Program-made: the position numbers and the translations under genes
Notes under the pieces: model-generated
Told to the model about the DNA's origin: nothing
The model's input: the letters and a program-made list of their open reading frames with translations, nothing else
Database searches by the model: none
Part shown: positions 23,022 to 31,623 of the stretch, piece after piece
Numbering within the stretch: the first letter of the stretch is position 1
Layout of the letters: each line of letters begins with the position of its first letter
NCBI RefSeq assembly: GCF_035117555.1
Contig: NZ_JAYKPK010000006.1
Span: forward strand, 62,001 to 126,000
Length of the DNA stretch: 64,000 nucleotides
Reading direction: 5' to 3'
From: Yoonia sp035117555
Lineage (GTDB): Bacteria > Pseudomonadota > Alphaproteobacteria > Rhodobacterales > Rhodobacteraceae

Positions 23022-24197
23022 TTACAGCAGGATTTTCGACACAACACCGGCGCCGACGGTCCGGCCGCCTTCGCGGATCGCGAAGCGCAGGCCGTCTTCC
23101 ATCGCGATTGGCGCGATCAGCTCGACTTCGAACTTCAGGTTGTCGCCGGGCATCACCATTTCCGTACCTTCAGGCAGAACCACAGTCCCGGTCACATCCG
23201 TTGTGCGGAAGTAGAACTGCGGGCGGTAGTTTGCGAAGAACGGTGTGTGACGGCCGCCTTCTTCCTTGGTCAGAATATAGGCTTCTGCTTCGAATTTGGT
23301 GTGTGGCTTGACCGAACCGGGCTTGCACAGAACCTGACCGCGCTCGACGCCTTCACGATCCACACCGCGCAGCAGCGCACCGATGTTGTCGCCAGCCTGA
23401 CCGCTGTCCAGCAATTTGCGGAACATTTCCACGCCGGTACAGATGGTTTTCTTGGTGTCGCGGATACCGACGATTTCGATTTCGTCGCCGACGTTGATCA
23501 CACCGCGTTCCACACGACCGGTCACAACTGTGCCGCGGCCAGAGATCGAGAACACGTCCTCGATTGGCATCAGGAACGGCAGGTCAACTGCGCGTGCTGG
23601 TGTCGGGATATATTCGTCGACAGCGGCGATAAGCTTGCGGATCGATTCTTCACCGATGGCAGGCTCGGTGCCGTTCATCGCATGCAGGGCCGAACCGGGG
23701 ATGACGGGGATGTCATCGCCTGGATAGTCGTATTTGGACAGCAGTTCGCGGATTTCCATCTCGACCAGTTCGAGCAGTTCTTCGTCATCCACTTGGTCAA
23801 CTTTGTTCATGTAGACGACCATGTACGGGATGCCGACCTGACGGCCGAGCAGGATATGCTCGCGTGTCTGGGGCATCGGGCCGTCAGCAGCGTTCACGAC
23901 CAGGATCGCGCCGTCCATCTGGGCAGCACCGGTGATCATGTTTTTGACATAGTCAGCGTGGCCGGGGCAGTCGACGTGGGCGTAGTGACGGCTCTCGGAT
24001 TCGTATTCGACGTGGGCGGTCGAAATGGTGATGCCACGTGCCTTTTCTTCAGGCGCGCCGTCGATCTGATCATAGGCTTTGAAATCACCGAAATATTTGG
24101 TGATCGCTGCGGTCAATGTGGTTTTGCCGTGGTCAACGTGGCCAATCGTGCCGATGTTGACGTGCGGCTTGTTGCGTTCAAACTTTGCCTTTGCCAT
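23022..24197 (-). CDS. tuf: elongation factor Tu
   Basis: 391-residue EF-Tu. P-loop GHVDHGKTT, switch II DCPGHADYV, NKVD in VVYMNKVDQVDD, the C-terminal beta-barrels, and the terminal VGAGVVSKIL are all intact. Delivers aminoacyl-tRNA to the ribosome. It is the tuf copy next to trnW/secE; a second copy in the str operon is likely but outside the window. Confidence 0.99.
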   Translation of the reverse strand: MAKAKFERNKPHVNIGTIGHVDHGKTTLTAAITKYFGDFKAYDQIDGAPEEKARGITISTAHVEYESESRHYAHVDCPGHADYVKNMITGAAQMDGAILVVNAADGPMPQTREHILLGRQVGIPYMVVYMNKVDQVDDEELLELVEMEIRELLSKYDYPGDDIPVIPGSALHAMNGTEPAIGEESIRKLIAAVDEYIPTPARAVDLPFLMPIEDVFSISGRGTVVTGRVERGVINVGDEIEIVGIRDTKKTICTGVEMFRKLLDSGQAGDNIGALLRGVDREGVERGQVLCKPGSVKPHTKFEAEAYILTKEEGGRHTPFFANYRPQFYFRTTDVTGTVVLPEGTEMVMPGDNLKFEVELIAPIAMEDGLRFAIREGGRTVGAGVVSKILL

Positions 24198-24342
24198 GGT
24201 CTGGCTCCTTCAACTTGATGTTTGGGGCGGCGGGAAAAACCCCGCCAGAGGGCGGCGGCCCGTTGCACCATCGCGGGCCAATTATTGCCTCTTGCGCGGG
24301 AAATCAAGGGCAATGCCAAGGGGAGAGGGTGGTTTCGACTTT

Positions 24343-24378
24343 TATGCCTCCGGCGGGGATACTTATACTCTGACGATG
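24343..24378. repeat. 36-bp dispersed repeat, copy A
   Basis: Begins TATGCCTCCGGCGGGGATA and ends CTCTGACGATG, touching the parC stop codon. Copy B at 33499-33534 matches it at 33 of 36 positions. A diverged inverted relative is at 44190-44220. Confidence 0.7.
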
Positions 24379-26682
24379 TCAGGAGAAGCGGTTGTCGCGC
24401 GGAAATCCGCGTGGGGCCATCCGGCCTGCGGTGGCGCGCTTGCTGATCCATTCGTCAAGATCATTCTGGGTGCGGGTGCGGCCTGCCGGATCGAGCCAGC
24501 TAAGCCCGTTTGCCAACGTAAAGGTCGTCGCATCGGACAGCCCGCCGTCTTTGTATTTCTGCAGGCGCACGCCTTTGCCGCGGGTCATCTCTGGCAGTTC
24601 ATCCAGCGGGAAGACCAGCACTTTGCGGTTTTCGCCGACCACGGCGACATGATCACCTGCGATGCGTTTGCAGACCATTGCCTTGCTGCTACCCAAGTTC
24701 AGCACCTGTTTTCCGGCGCGGGTCTGGGCCACGACCTCATCTTCCGGCACTACGAAACCATTCCCGTCCGATGAGGCGAGCAGGATCTTCGCGCCGGGTT
24801 TGTGGATCAGGATATCGACGATTTCAGCCTCGTTCGGCAGGTCGATCATCAGGCGCAAAGGTTCACCCATGCCGCGCCCGCCGGGCAGATTGGCGGCAGA
24901 GACGGTGTAGAACCGCCCGTTCGCGCCGAAGACCAGCAATTTATCCGTGGTTTCGGCATGGAAGGTAAAGCGCGGCCCGTCGCCATCCTTGAATTTCAGA
25001 TCGCGGGCCAGATCGATATGCCCGGTCATCGCGCGCACCCAGCCCATTTGTGAACAAACGACCGTGATCGGTTCGCGGTCGATCATCGCCTCCAGCGGGA
25101 CATCGGGGACTTCGGTCGCTTGCGCGAAAGCGGTTCGCCGCGCGCCGCCGGGGCTGGTTTTGCCGAAAATCTTGCGGGTTTCGCGCAATTCTTCGGCGGT
25201 CCGCGCCCATTGCAGGGATTCCTCGGCCAGCAAAGCCTCGATCTCTGCGCGCTCTGCCGCCAGACCGTCGCGTTCGGCAATCAGTTCGAGCTCTTCCAGA
25301 CGCCGCAAGGACCGCAGGCGCATGTTCAGGATCGCCTCGGCCTGCACTTCCGTCAGGGCGATTTCGGGGTCGGTCGCCGTGGGGCCTTTGTAATCCTTTT
25401 CCGATGTCGCGCGGGTATGCGGATGCGCCCAATCCTCGGCCATCAGGGCAGATTTCGGGTCGTCGTCGTAACGGATAATGTCGATCACCCGGTCCAGATG
25501 CAGGAAGGCGATGATGAAACCTTCAAGAACCTCAAGCCGATGGTCGATCTTACCCAGACGATAGCGGCTGCGGCGCAAAAGCACCTCGCGCCGGTGGTCG
25601 AGGAAGGCGCGCAGGACTTCTTTCAGCGAACAGACCTTGGGTGTCAGCCCGTCGATCAGCACGTTCATGTTCATGCTGAACCGGATTTCCAGATCGGAAT
25701 TGCGGAACAACATGCCCATCAGCATATCAGGGTCCACTGTTTTCGCGCGCGGTTCCAGCACGACGCGGACGTCTTCGGCGGATTCGTCGCGCACATCGGC
25801 GAGCAGCGGGACCTTTTTGGTCTGGATGACCTCGGCCAGTTTTTCGATCAGTTTCGATTTCTGGACCTGATAGGGGATCTCTGTGACCACAATCTGCCAT
25901 TGACCGCGGCCCAGATCCTCAATCTCCCATTTGGCGCGTAGGCGGAAGGAGCCGCGACCGGTGCGATACGCCTCGGCCATGTTTTCGGGTGGTTCGACGA
26001 TCACGCCGCCGGTGGGAAAATCAGGGCCAAGGATATGGTTCAGCAGGCTGTCATCCGCTGCCCCCGGCGATTTGATCAGATGCAGGCAGGCGTCGATCAA
26101 TTCGTGCAGGCTATGCGGCGGAATGTTCGTGGCCATGCCGACGGCGATGCCGCTGGAGCCGTTGGCGAGCAGGTTGGGGAAACTGGCAGGCAGGACCGAC
26201 GGTTCAGTCAGGCGGCCATCGTAATTGTCCCGGAAATCGACGGAATCTTCGGACAGACCTTCCAGCAACGCCTCGGCGGCGGCGGTCATCCGTGCCTCTG
26301 TATAGCGGCTGGCAGCCGGGTTATCGCCGTCGATATTGCCGAAATTGCCCTGCCCGTCGACCAGCGGATAGCGGACGTTGAAATCCTGCGCCAAGCGCGC
26401 CATCGCATCATAGATCGCAGCGTCGCCGTGCGGGTGGAAGTCCCCCATCGTGTCGCCGCTGATCTTGGCAGATTTCAGGAAACCGCCCGTGGGCGACAGC
26501 CGCAGTCGCGACATCGCGTAAAGGATGCGCCGGTGGACAGGTTTCAGCCCGTCGCGCGCATCGGGCAGCGCACGGTGCATGATCGTCGACAAAGCATAGG
26601 TCAGATAGCGATCGCCGATCGCGCTGCGCAAAGATTCGGTTACATCATTGGGGCCAAGGGCGCTGTCGTTATCATCATCCAT
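24379..26682 (-). CDS. parC: DNA topoisomerase IV subunit A
   Basis: 767 residues from MDDDNDSALGP (an ATG eight codons earlier is equally possible; no strong ribosome-binding site at either). The DNA-breakage domain carries the catalytic Tyr in NPAASRYTEARMT; the quinolone-region segment is HPHGDAAIYDAMARLAQDF. The C-terminal beta-pinwheel is shorter than in GyrA and lacks a clear GyrA box, supporting ParC. Decatenates daughter chromosomes with ParE. Divergent from the SDR gene. Confidence 0.95.
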   Translation of the reverse strand: MDDDNDSALGPNDVTESLRSAIGDRYLTYALSTIMHRALPDARDGLKPVHRRILYAMSRLRLSPTGGFLKSAKISGDTMGDFHPHGDAAIYDAMARLAQDFNVRYPLVDGQGNFGNIDGDNPAASRYTEARMTAAAEALLEGLSEDSVDFRDNYDGRLTEPSVLPASFPNLLANGSSGIAVGMATNIPPHSLHELIDACLHLIKSPGAADDSLLNHILGPDFPTGGVIVEPPENMAEAYRTGRGSFRLRAKWEIEDLGRGQWQIVVTEIPYQVQKSKLIEKLAEVIQTKKVPLLADVRDESAEDVRVVLEPRAKTVDPDMLMGMLFRNSDLEIRFSMNMNVLIDGLTPKVCSLKEVLRAFLDHRREVLLRRSRYRLGKIDHRLEVLEGFIIAFLHLDRVIDIIRYDDDPKSALMAEDWAHPHTRATSEKDYKGPTATDPEIALTEVQAEAILNMRLRSLRRLEELELIAERDGLAAERAEIEALLAEESLQWARTAEELRETRKIFGKTSPGGARRTAFAQATEVPDVPLEAMIDREPITVVCSQMGWVRAMTGHIDLARDLKFKDGDGPRFTFHAETTDKLLVFGANGRFYTVSAANLPGGRGMGEPLRLMIDLPNEAEIVDILIHKPGAKILLASSDGNGFVVPEDEVVAQTRAGKQVLNLGSSKAMVCKRIAGDHVAVVGENRKVLVFPLDELPEMTRGKGVRLQKYKDGGLSDATTFTLANGLSWLDPAGRTRTQNDLDEWISKRATAGRMAPRGFPRDNRFS

Positions 26683-26779
26683 GGGCTGCGGTGTAGCGAT
26701 CCGCATTTCAGCCGTAAAGCGTGGAAATGAACCGATGGCGCTGCTTGCCCTTTGCGCGGGGTTTCGGCAAAGCTGCGCC

Positions 26780-27607
26780 ATGAGACAGAAAACCATCCTG
26801 ATTACCGGCGCATCCTCGGGCATCGGCTATGATGCGGCGCAGGGATTGCGCGCGGCGGGCTGGCGGGTGTTTGCCTCCTGCCGCAAGGCAGAGGATTGCG
26901 CGCGGTTGCAGGCGGAAGGGTTCGACAGCCCCCGGATTGACTACACCGATGCAGACAGCATCGTGGAAGGTCTGGCCGAAGTGCTGGCGACCACGGGTGG
27001 CACTTTGGATGCGCTATATAACAACGGCGCGTTCGCTCTGCCCGGCGCGGTCGAGGATCTGCCGGTCGAGGCGCTGCGCGCGATCTTCGAGACGAATTTT
27101 TTCGGCTATCATGCGCTGACCCGCGCTGTGATTCCGGTGATGCGGGCGCAGGGGCATGGGCGGATCGTGAATTGTTCGTCGGTTCTGGGGTTGGTCGGCA
27201 TCAAATGGCGCGGTGCCTACACCGCCAGCAAATTCGCGCTGGAAGGGCTGACGGATGTGCTGCGGCTGGAAATGACCGGGACGGGGATCAAGGTGATCCT
27301 GATCGAACCCGGGCCGATCACATCCGATATCCGCCAGAACGCGATCCCGCATTTTGAACGCTGGATTGACTGGAAAGCCTCTGCCCGCGCCGATGAATAT
27401 GCCAAAGTGCTGTCGCGGCTTTACACCGCCAGCGGGCCGGACCGGTTTGAACTGCCGCCCGCTGCGGTGACGGCAAAACTGCTGCACGCGCTGACCGTAC
27501 CCAACCCCAAGCCGCGCTATTACGTCACCCGGCCCACCTATCTGGCGGGGTTCATGCGCCGGGTCCTGCCGACGCGGCTGCTTGATGCGGTGCTGCTGCG
27601 CGGGTAG
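26780..27607 (+). CDS. short-chain dehydrogenase/reductase
   Basis: 275 residues from the ATG before RQKTILITGASSGIGYDAAQGL (the Gly-rich NAD(P) motif TGASSGIG). Further SDR marks are the NNGA motif (LYNNGAFALPG), the catalytic Ser in NCSSVLG, and YTASK with Tyr and Lys. PGPITSDIRQ follows. A classical SDR of the length seen in 17-beta-hydroxysteroid-like members; substrate unknown. Divergent from parC. Confidence 0.9.
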   Translation: MRQKTILITGASSGIGYDAAQGLRAAGWRVFASCRKAEDCARLQAEGFDSPRIDYTDADSIVEGLAEVLATTGGTLDALYNNGAFALPGAVEDLPVEALRAIFETNFFGYHALTRAVIPVMRAQGHGRIVNCSSVLGLVGIKWRGAYTASKFALEGLTDVLRLEMTGTGIKVILIEPGPITSDIRQNAIPHFERWIDWKASARADEYAKVLSRLYTASGPDRFELPPAAVTAKLLHALTVPNPKPRYYVTRPTYLAGFMRRVLPTRLLDAVLLRG

Positions 27608-27667
27608 GGGTTTGCTATCAAGGCGCGCGGCGCTAGTTCGCGATGACATGGTTGAAGGATAAGACGA

Positions 27668-27874
27668 ATGGGCAACGATCCCCTTTTCTGGCTGGTCGCC
27701 GTCGCAGTGCTGCTGGTGCTGGGAATTTTGATGCTGGGCATCGGGTCTTTTGGTAAAGGCGGCGAATTTTACCGCAAGAACGCCAACAAGATCATGCGCT
27801 GGCGGATCGGGGCGCAATTCGTGGCGGTGATCCTGATCGTGCTTTTCGTTTATCTGCGCGGACAAGGGAGCTGA
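27668..27874 (+). CDS. HIG1-domain-like twin transmembrane protein
   Basis: 68 residues with two membrane helices (about 6-26 and 48-66) joined by a short loop. The loop end IMRWRIGAQ fits the RxRx3Q signature of the HIG1 (hypoxia-induced gene 1) family, linked in bacteria and mitochondria to respiratory-complex assembly. It is 4 bp before the cobalamin adenosyltransferase gene, so co-transcribed. Function here unknown. Confidence 0.7.
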   Translation: MGNDPLFWLVAVAVLLVLGILMLGIGSFGKGGEFYRKNANKIMRWRIGAQFVAVILIVLFVYLRGQGS

Positions 27875-27878
27875 ACCG

Positions 27879-28451
27879 ATGGTGGTGCTGAACAAGATCT
27901 ATACGAAAACTGGCGATGCGGGCGAAACTGCCTTGGGCAATGGCGACCGGGTCGCGAAATATGCGCTGCGGGTGAATGCCTATGGCACGGTGGATGAAAC
28001 CAACGCCACAGTCGGCATGGCGCGGTTGCATGCGACGGGCGAGATGGATGCCCATCTGGCGATGATCCAGAATGATCTGTTCGATCTGGGCGCTGATCTA
28101 TGCCGTCCCGATATGGAGAAGGACGGCGAGGCTGGCTATAAAGTCTTGCGGATGTCGGACACGCAGGTCGCGCGGCTGGAATCCCAGATCGATGCAATGA
28201 CCGGCAAGGTCGCACCTTTGCGCAGTTTCGTGCTGCCGGGCGGGTCGGCGCTGGCCGCGCATCTGCATCTTTGCCGCACGGTGTCGCGCCGCGCTGAACG
28301 GCTGACGGTTGAACTGGCCGGGGTCGAGGCGGTCAATCCGGCAGCGGCGAAATACCTCAACCGGCTGTCAGACTGGTTCTTTCAGGCCTCGCGTATCGCC
28401 AACGATGACGGCAAGGCGGATGTGCTCTGGGTTCCGGGGGCGAACCGCTGA
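27879..28451 (+). CDS. PduO-type ATP:cob(I)alamin adenosyltransferase
   Basis: 190-residue PduO/MMAB-type enzyme making adenosylcobalamin. Conserved features are IYTKTGDAGETALGNGDRVAK near the N-terminus, the VDETNA motif, LPGGSALAAHLHLCRTVSRRAER (the ATP-site RxxxRRAER) and LNRLSDWFFQASR. Its product is the cofactor of methylmalonyl- and ethylmalonyl-CoA mutases, which fits the mcd gene at 41.8 kb. Possibly in one transcript with the HIG1-like gene; etfBA follow 130 bp on. Confidence 0.93.
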   Translation: MVVLNKIYTKTGDAGETALGNGDRVAKYALRVNAYGTVDETNATVGMARLHATGEMDAHLAMIQNDLFDLGADLCRPDMEKDGEAGYKVLRMSDTQVARLESQIDAMTGKVAPLRSFVLPGGSALAAHLHLCRTVSRRAERLTVELAGVEAVNPAAAKYLNRLSDWFFQASRIANDDGKADVLWVPGANR

Positions 28452-28465
28452 AGACGGGTGCCTTA

Positions 28466-28541
28466 CTTGACGTGCGCGTCAAGAACGTCGCGTCCCCGCG
28501 TCGATTTTGCACTATTGTTGACGGCGGCGAGCCGTTAACAA
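28466..28541. promoter_or_regulatory. two inverted repeats upstream of etfBA
   Basis: CTTGACGTGCGCGTCAAG (28466-28483) is perfectly palindromic. A second repeat at 28515-28541 has 11-bp arms (TTGTTGACGGC / GCCGTTAACAA, one mismatch) around GGCGA. Both lie within 120 bp of the etfB ATG with no T-run, so operators are likelier than terminators. Regulator unknown. Confidence 0.5.
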
Positions 28542-28583
28542 CGTCACCAGACCACATGATCAATTTCTATGGGAGAAACGCAG

Positions 28584-29342
28584 ATGAAGGTGCTCGTACC
28601 TGTCAAGCGCGTGATCGACTATAACGTGAAGGTCCGCGTCAAAGCGGATGGTTCCGGTGTCGATCTTGCCAATGTCAAAATGTCCATGAACCCTTTCGAC
28701 GAAATCGCCGTCGAAGAAGCGATCCGCCTGCGCGAAGCGGGCAAAGTCGAAGAGGTTGTTGCGGTCTCCATCGGCGTCAAACAGGCGCAAGAAACGCTGC
28801 GCACCGCTTTGGCCATGGGCGCTGACCGCGCCATTCTGGTCATCGCCACGGATGACGTGCATCAGGATATCGAACCTTTGGCCGTCGCGAAAATCCTCGC
28901 CGCTGTCGTGAAGGAAGAAAACCCCGGTTTGGTGATCTGCGGCAAGCAAGCCATCGACAATGATATGAACGCCACCGGCCAGATGCTGTCGGCGCTGCTG
29001 GGCTGGTCGCAGGCGACCTTTGCGTCCGAAGTCAACATTGACGGCGACCATGCGACAGTCACGCGTGAGGTTGACGGCGGTTTGCAGACCATCAAGGTCA
29101 AGATGCCGACCATCATCAGCGTCGATCTGCGCCTGAATGAACCGCGCTATGCGTCCTTGCCCAATATCATGAAGGCCAAGAAAAAGCCTTTGGATGAAAA
29201 GACACCTGCCGATTACGGCGTCGACATCACCCCGCGCCTGAGCGTTGTGAAAACCGTCGAACCCGGCACCCGCAAGGCGGGCATCATCGTGAAATCGGTG
29301 GATGAGCTGGTCGCGAAACTCAAAGAAGCGGGGGCTGTGTAA
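28584..29342 (+). CDS. etfB: electron transfer flavoprotein subunit beta
   Basis: 252 residues from the ATG preceded by GGGAG. Typical ETF-beta: MKVLVPVKRVIDYNVKVRVK, MNPFDEIAVEEAIRLRE, and VICGKQAIDNDMNATGQMLSALLGW with the AMP-binding region. With EtfA it takes electrons from acyl-CoA dehydrogenases, including the methylsuccinyl-CoA dehydrogenase in this window, and passes them to ETF:quinone oxidoreductase. The stop shares one base with the etfA ATG. Confidence 0.97.
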   Translation: MKVLVPVKRVIDYNVKVRVKADGSGVDLANVKMSMNPFDEIAVEEAIRLREAGKVEEVVAVSIGVKQAQETLRTALAMGADRAILVIATDDVHQDIEPLAVAKILAAVVKEENPGLVICGKQAIDNDMNATGQMLSALLGWSQATFASEVNIDGDHATVTREVDGGLQTIKVKMPTIISVDLRLNEPRYASLPNIMKAKKKPLDEKTPADYGVDITPRLSVVKTVEPGTRKAGIIVKSVDELVAKLKEAGAV

Positions 29343-30268
29343 TGGCTGTTCTGTTGATTGGTGAAGTCACCGGTGGCGTTCTGTCGGTCGATGCGACGGC
29401 CAAGGCCGTGATGGCCGTGAAATTGCTTGGCGATGTGACCGTGCTTTGCGCCGGTGCCTCTGCCAAGGCCGCCGCTGATGAAGCGGCGACGATCGACGGG
29501 GTCGCGCGCGTGCTTTGCGCCGAGGATGCGGCGCTGGGGCATCGGTTGGCCGAACCCACCGCCGATCTGATTGTGTCGCTGGCAGGGGATTACAGCCATA
29601 TCGCAGCGCCCGGCACCACGGATGCGAAAAACGTGATGCCGCGTGTTGCGGCCCTGCTCGACGTGATGGTGATCTCCGAAGTGACCGGGATCGTCGATGC
29701 CGACACGTTTGAACGCCCGATCTATGCGGGCAACGCGATCCAGACCGTCAAATCTTCTGACGCGACCAAGGTCATGACGATCCGCACCGCCGGGTTCGAT
29801 GCTGCCGCAATGGGCGGTTCGGCTGCGGTGAAAAACATCGATGCCGCTGGCAACCCCGGCCTGTCGGAATGGGTCGAAGACAAGGTCGCGGCCTCTGACC
29901 GGCCAGAGCTGACATCGGCAGGCGTTGTTGTGTCCGGTGGGCGTGGCGTCGGCTCGGAAGAGAATTTTGCCATGATCGAAAAGCTGGCGGATAAGCTCGG
30001 TGCCGCAGTCGGTGCCTCGCGCGCCGCCGTCGACAGCGGCTATGCGCCGAACGACTGGCAGGTCGGCCAGACCGGCAAGGTGGTCGCCCCCGATCTTTAC
30101 GTCGCGGTCGGTATTTCCGGTGCGATCCAGCATCTGGCCGGGATGAAGGACAGCAAGATCATCGTGGCGATCAACAAGGACGAAGAAGCGCCGATCTTTC
30201 AGGTCGCCGATTACGGTCTGGTCGCCGATCTGTTCGAGGCGCTGCCGGAATTGACCGACAAGCTGTGA
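29342..30268 (+). CDS. etfA: electron transfer flavoprotein subunit alpha
   Basis: 308-residue ETF-alpha. The C-terminal FAD domain is intact: VVSGGRGVGSEENF, GASRAAVDSGYAPNDWQVGQTGKVVAPDLYVAVGISGAIQHLAGM, and INKDEEAPIFQVADYGLVADLFEALPEL. Coupled to etfB (TAATG). A terminator follows 20 bp after the stop. Confidence 0.97.
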   Translation: MAVLLIGEVTGGVLSVDATAKAVMAVKLLGDVTVLCAGASAKAAADEAATIDGVARVLCAEDAALGHRLAEPTADLIVSLAGDYSHIAAPGTTDAKNVMPRVAALLDVMVISEVTGIVDADTFERPIYAGNAIQTVKSSDATKVMTIRTAGFDAAAMGGSAAVKNIDAAGNPGLSEWVEDKVAASDRPELTSAGVVVSGGRGVGSEENFAMIEKLADKLGAAVGASRAAVDSGYAPNDWQVGQTGKVVAPDLYVAVGISGAIQHLAGMKDSKIIVAINKDEEAPIFQVADYGLVADLFEALPELTDKL

Positions 30269-30287
30269 TCCGCGTGAGATAGTGCAA

Positions 30288-30315
30288 GGGGGGCTGGCAA
30301 TTGCTGGCCCCTTTT
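30288..30315 (+). terminator. Rho-independent terminator of etfBA
   Basis: A GGGGCTGGC/GCTGGCCCC stem (nine pairs with two G-U) closed by AATT and followed by TTTT. Confidence 0.75.
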
Positions 30316-30458
30316 GCGTTTGAAGTCGTCACGCAGGCCAGATCTGTGCTTTGTGTCCTTTCCGGTTCAGGCTTTCTTCATCTTTGTGCGGTAGATCCAT
30401 ATGCGGCAAGCGCCCAGCTTGACGGATATACATGAATGAGTATAACTTCAGGCACAAG

Positions 30459-30815
30459 ATGGAACTGAAACCATGTCGCTGGGTAGGAAGTGCCAAGAAA
30501 GACCTCCAGCATTTCCCGGCGAAGGTGAAAGAACACATCGGGACGGCATTGATGTACGCACAAGCGGGCAGCAAGGTCGGTTGCGCAAAACCGCTAAAGG
30601 GTTTCGGAACTGGCGTTCTGGAGATTGTTGATGACCATGATGGTGACACCTACCGCTGCGTCTACCTTCTTCGTCTGAAGGGATGTGTTTATGTCCTCCA
30701 TGCCTTTCAGAAAAAGTCAAAGAAGGGCATCAAAACCCCGACCCAAGACATCGTCTTGATCAGATCAAGGATCAAACTTGCGCAAGAAGATTACGAGAAA
30801 AGGCCAACAGAATGA
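30459..30815 (+). CDS. HigB/RelE-like type II toxin
   Basis: 118 residues from MELKPCRWVGSAKKDLQHFP (an ATG nine codons earlier is possible). The phage-derived Gp49-like / HigB family is recognised from RWVGSAKKDLQHFPAKVKEHIGTALMYAQAG, KPLKGFGTGVLEIVDDHDGDTYRCVYLLRL and YVLHAFQKKSKKGIKTPTQDI. Such proteins are RelE-fold ribosome-dependent mRNA interferases. Its stop overlaps the antitoxin ATG by four bases (ATGA), in toxin-first order as in higBA. Lower GC than neighbours, suggesting acquisition. Confidence 0.85.
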   Translation: MELKPCRWVGSAKKDLQHFPAKVKEHIGTALMYAQAGSKVGCAKPLKGFGTGVLEIVDDHDGDTYRCVYLLRLKGCVYVLHAFQKKSKKGIKTPTQDIVLIRSRIKLAQEDYEKRPTE

Positions 30816-31159
30816 CTGAGCATATCATAGATGGATCAGGCAATGTTTTCGCAGATCTGGGACTGGACAACCCCGAAGAGCTGAGCTTGAAAGCAGCGCT
30901 CGCCATTCAGGTTGCTTCGATCATCAAACATCGTCACCTTACCCAACGCGAAGCGGGAGAAATTCTGAATATCCCGCAATCCCACGTATCAAACATCGTG
31001 AACGGCAAGCTGGCCGGCATCACCGCAGACCGAATTATGACGATGCTTCTGAAGCTTGGGCGCGATATCGACATTGTCGTCAAAAAGAAAACGTCAGGTG
31101 CATCATCTGGGCGGCTGGTCGTGGAAAACGCCAAGAAACGGATTTCTATCGCAGCCTAG
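30812..31159 (+). CDS. HigA-like XRE-family antitoxin
   Basis: 115 residues with a central helix-turn-helix: IKHRHLTQREAGEILNIPQSHVSNIVNGKLAGITADRIMTMLLKLG. Belongs to the XRE antitoxins paired with Gp49-like toxins. It would neutralise the toxin and repress the pair. The C-terminal tail is basic. Inserted between etfA and the small DUF2798 gene. Confidence 0.87.
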   Translation: MTEHIIDGSGNVFADLGLDNPEELSLKAALAIQVASIIKHRHLTQREAGEILNIPQSHVSNIVNGKLAGITADRIMTMLLKLGRDIDIVVKKKTSGASSGRLVVENAKKRISIAA

Positions 31160-31371
31160 CATCTGCATCCCCATCTGCGTCTTGCCAAAACCACCTGCCT
31201 CTTGTATCGCCTCCGTGCCGAAAAGATTTCAGGCTGGTTGGTTATTCCGGTCCTTTGCATCGCAAAGATCGCATTGCGCCAGATGCGCAGCCCCACGGCA
31301 TCGACCTTAACCCGGGTCGGTGCTGGTGAGTCCGATATGGCCCCGGCCCGTCCCTTTATCGGACTGAAATT

Positions 31372-31605
31372 ATGCCTAAGAAAACACTGATCACCGCCCA
31401 GATCATCATCACCTTCCTGATGGCCACCTTGATGTCGGGGACCATGTCCCTGATCCATATGGGGTTCAGCATGGAATGGCTGGCCGCCTGGCCGCTCCAG
31501 ATGTTGACCGCCTGGCCCATCGCATTTGTCTTTGGGATGGGGGTCACGCCTTTTGCCTTTGCCATGGCGACGCGGCTGACGCAGGACCGCCAGCCAGCCC
31601 TGTAG
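31372..31605 (+). CDS. DUF2798 small membrane protein
   Basis: 77 residues with two hydrophobic helices (about 8-28 and 42-66). The pattern ITAQIIITFLMATLMSGTMSLIHMGF and WLAAWPLQMLTAWPIAFVFG fits the DUF2798 family, usually two to four helices of unknown function. The ribosome-binding site is weak. The 210 bp before it show no gene or clear element. Confidence 0.7.
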   Translation: MPKKTLITAQIIITFLMATLMSGTMSLIHMGFSMEWLAAWPLQMLTAWPIAFVFGMGVTPFAFAMATRLTQDRQPAL

Positions 31606-31623
31606 CGCCATATCAGCAGCCGC

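Noticed and set aside
22926..24218. 430-codon plus-strand frame opposite tuf
   Set aside because: Shadow of the highly codon-biased tuf gene.
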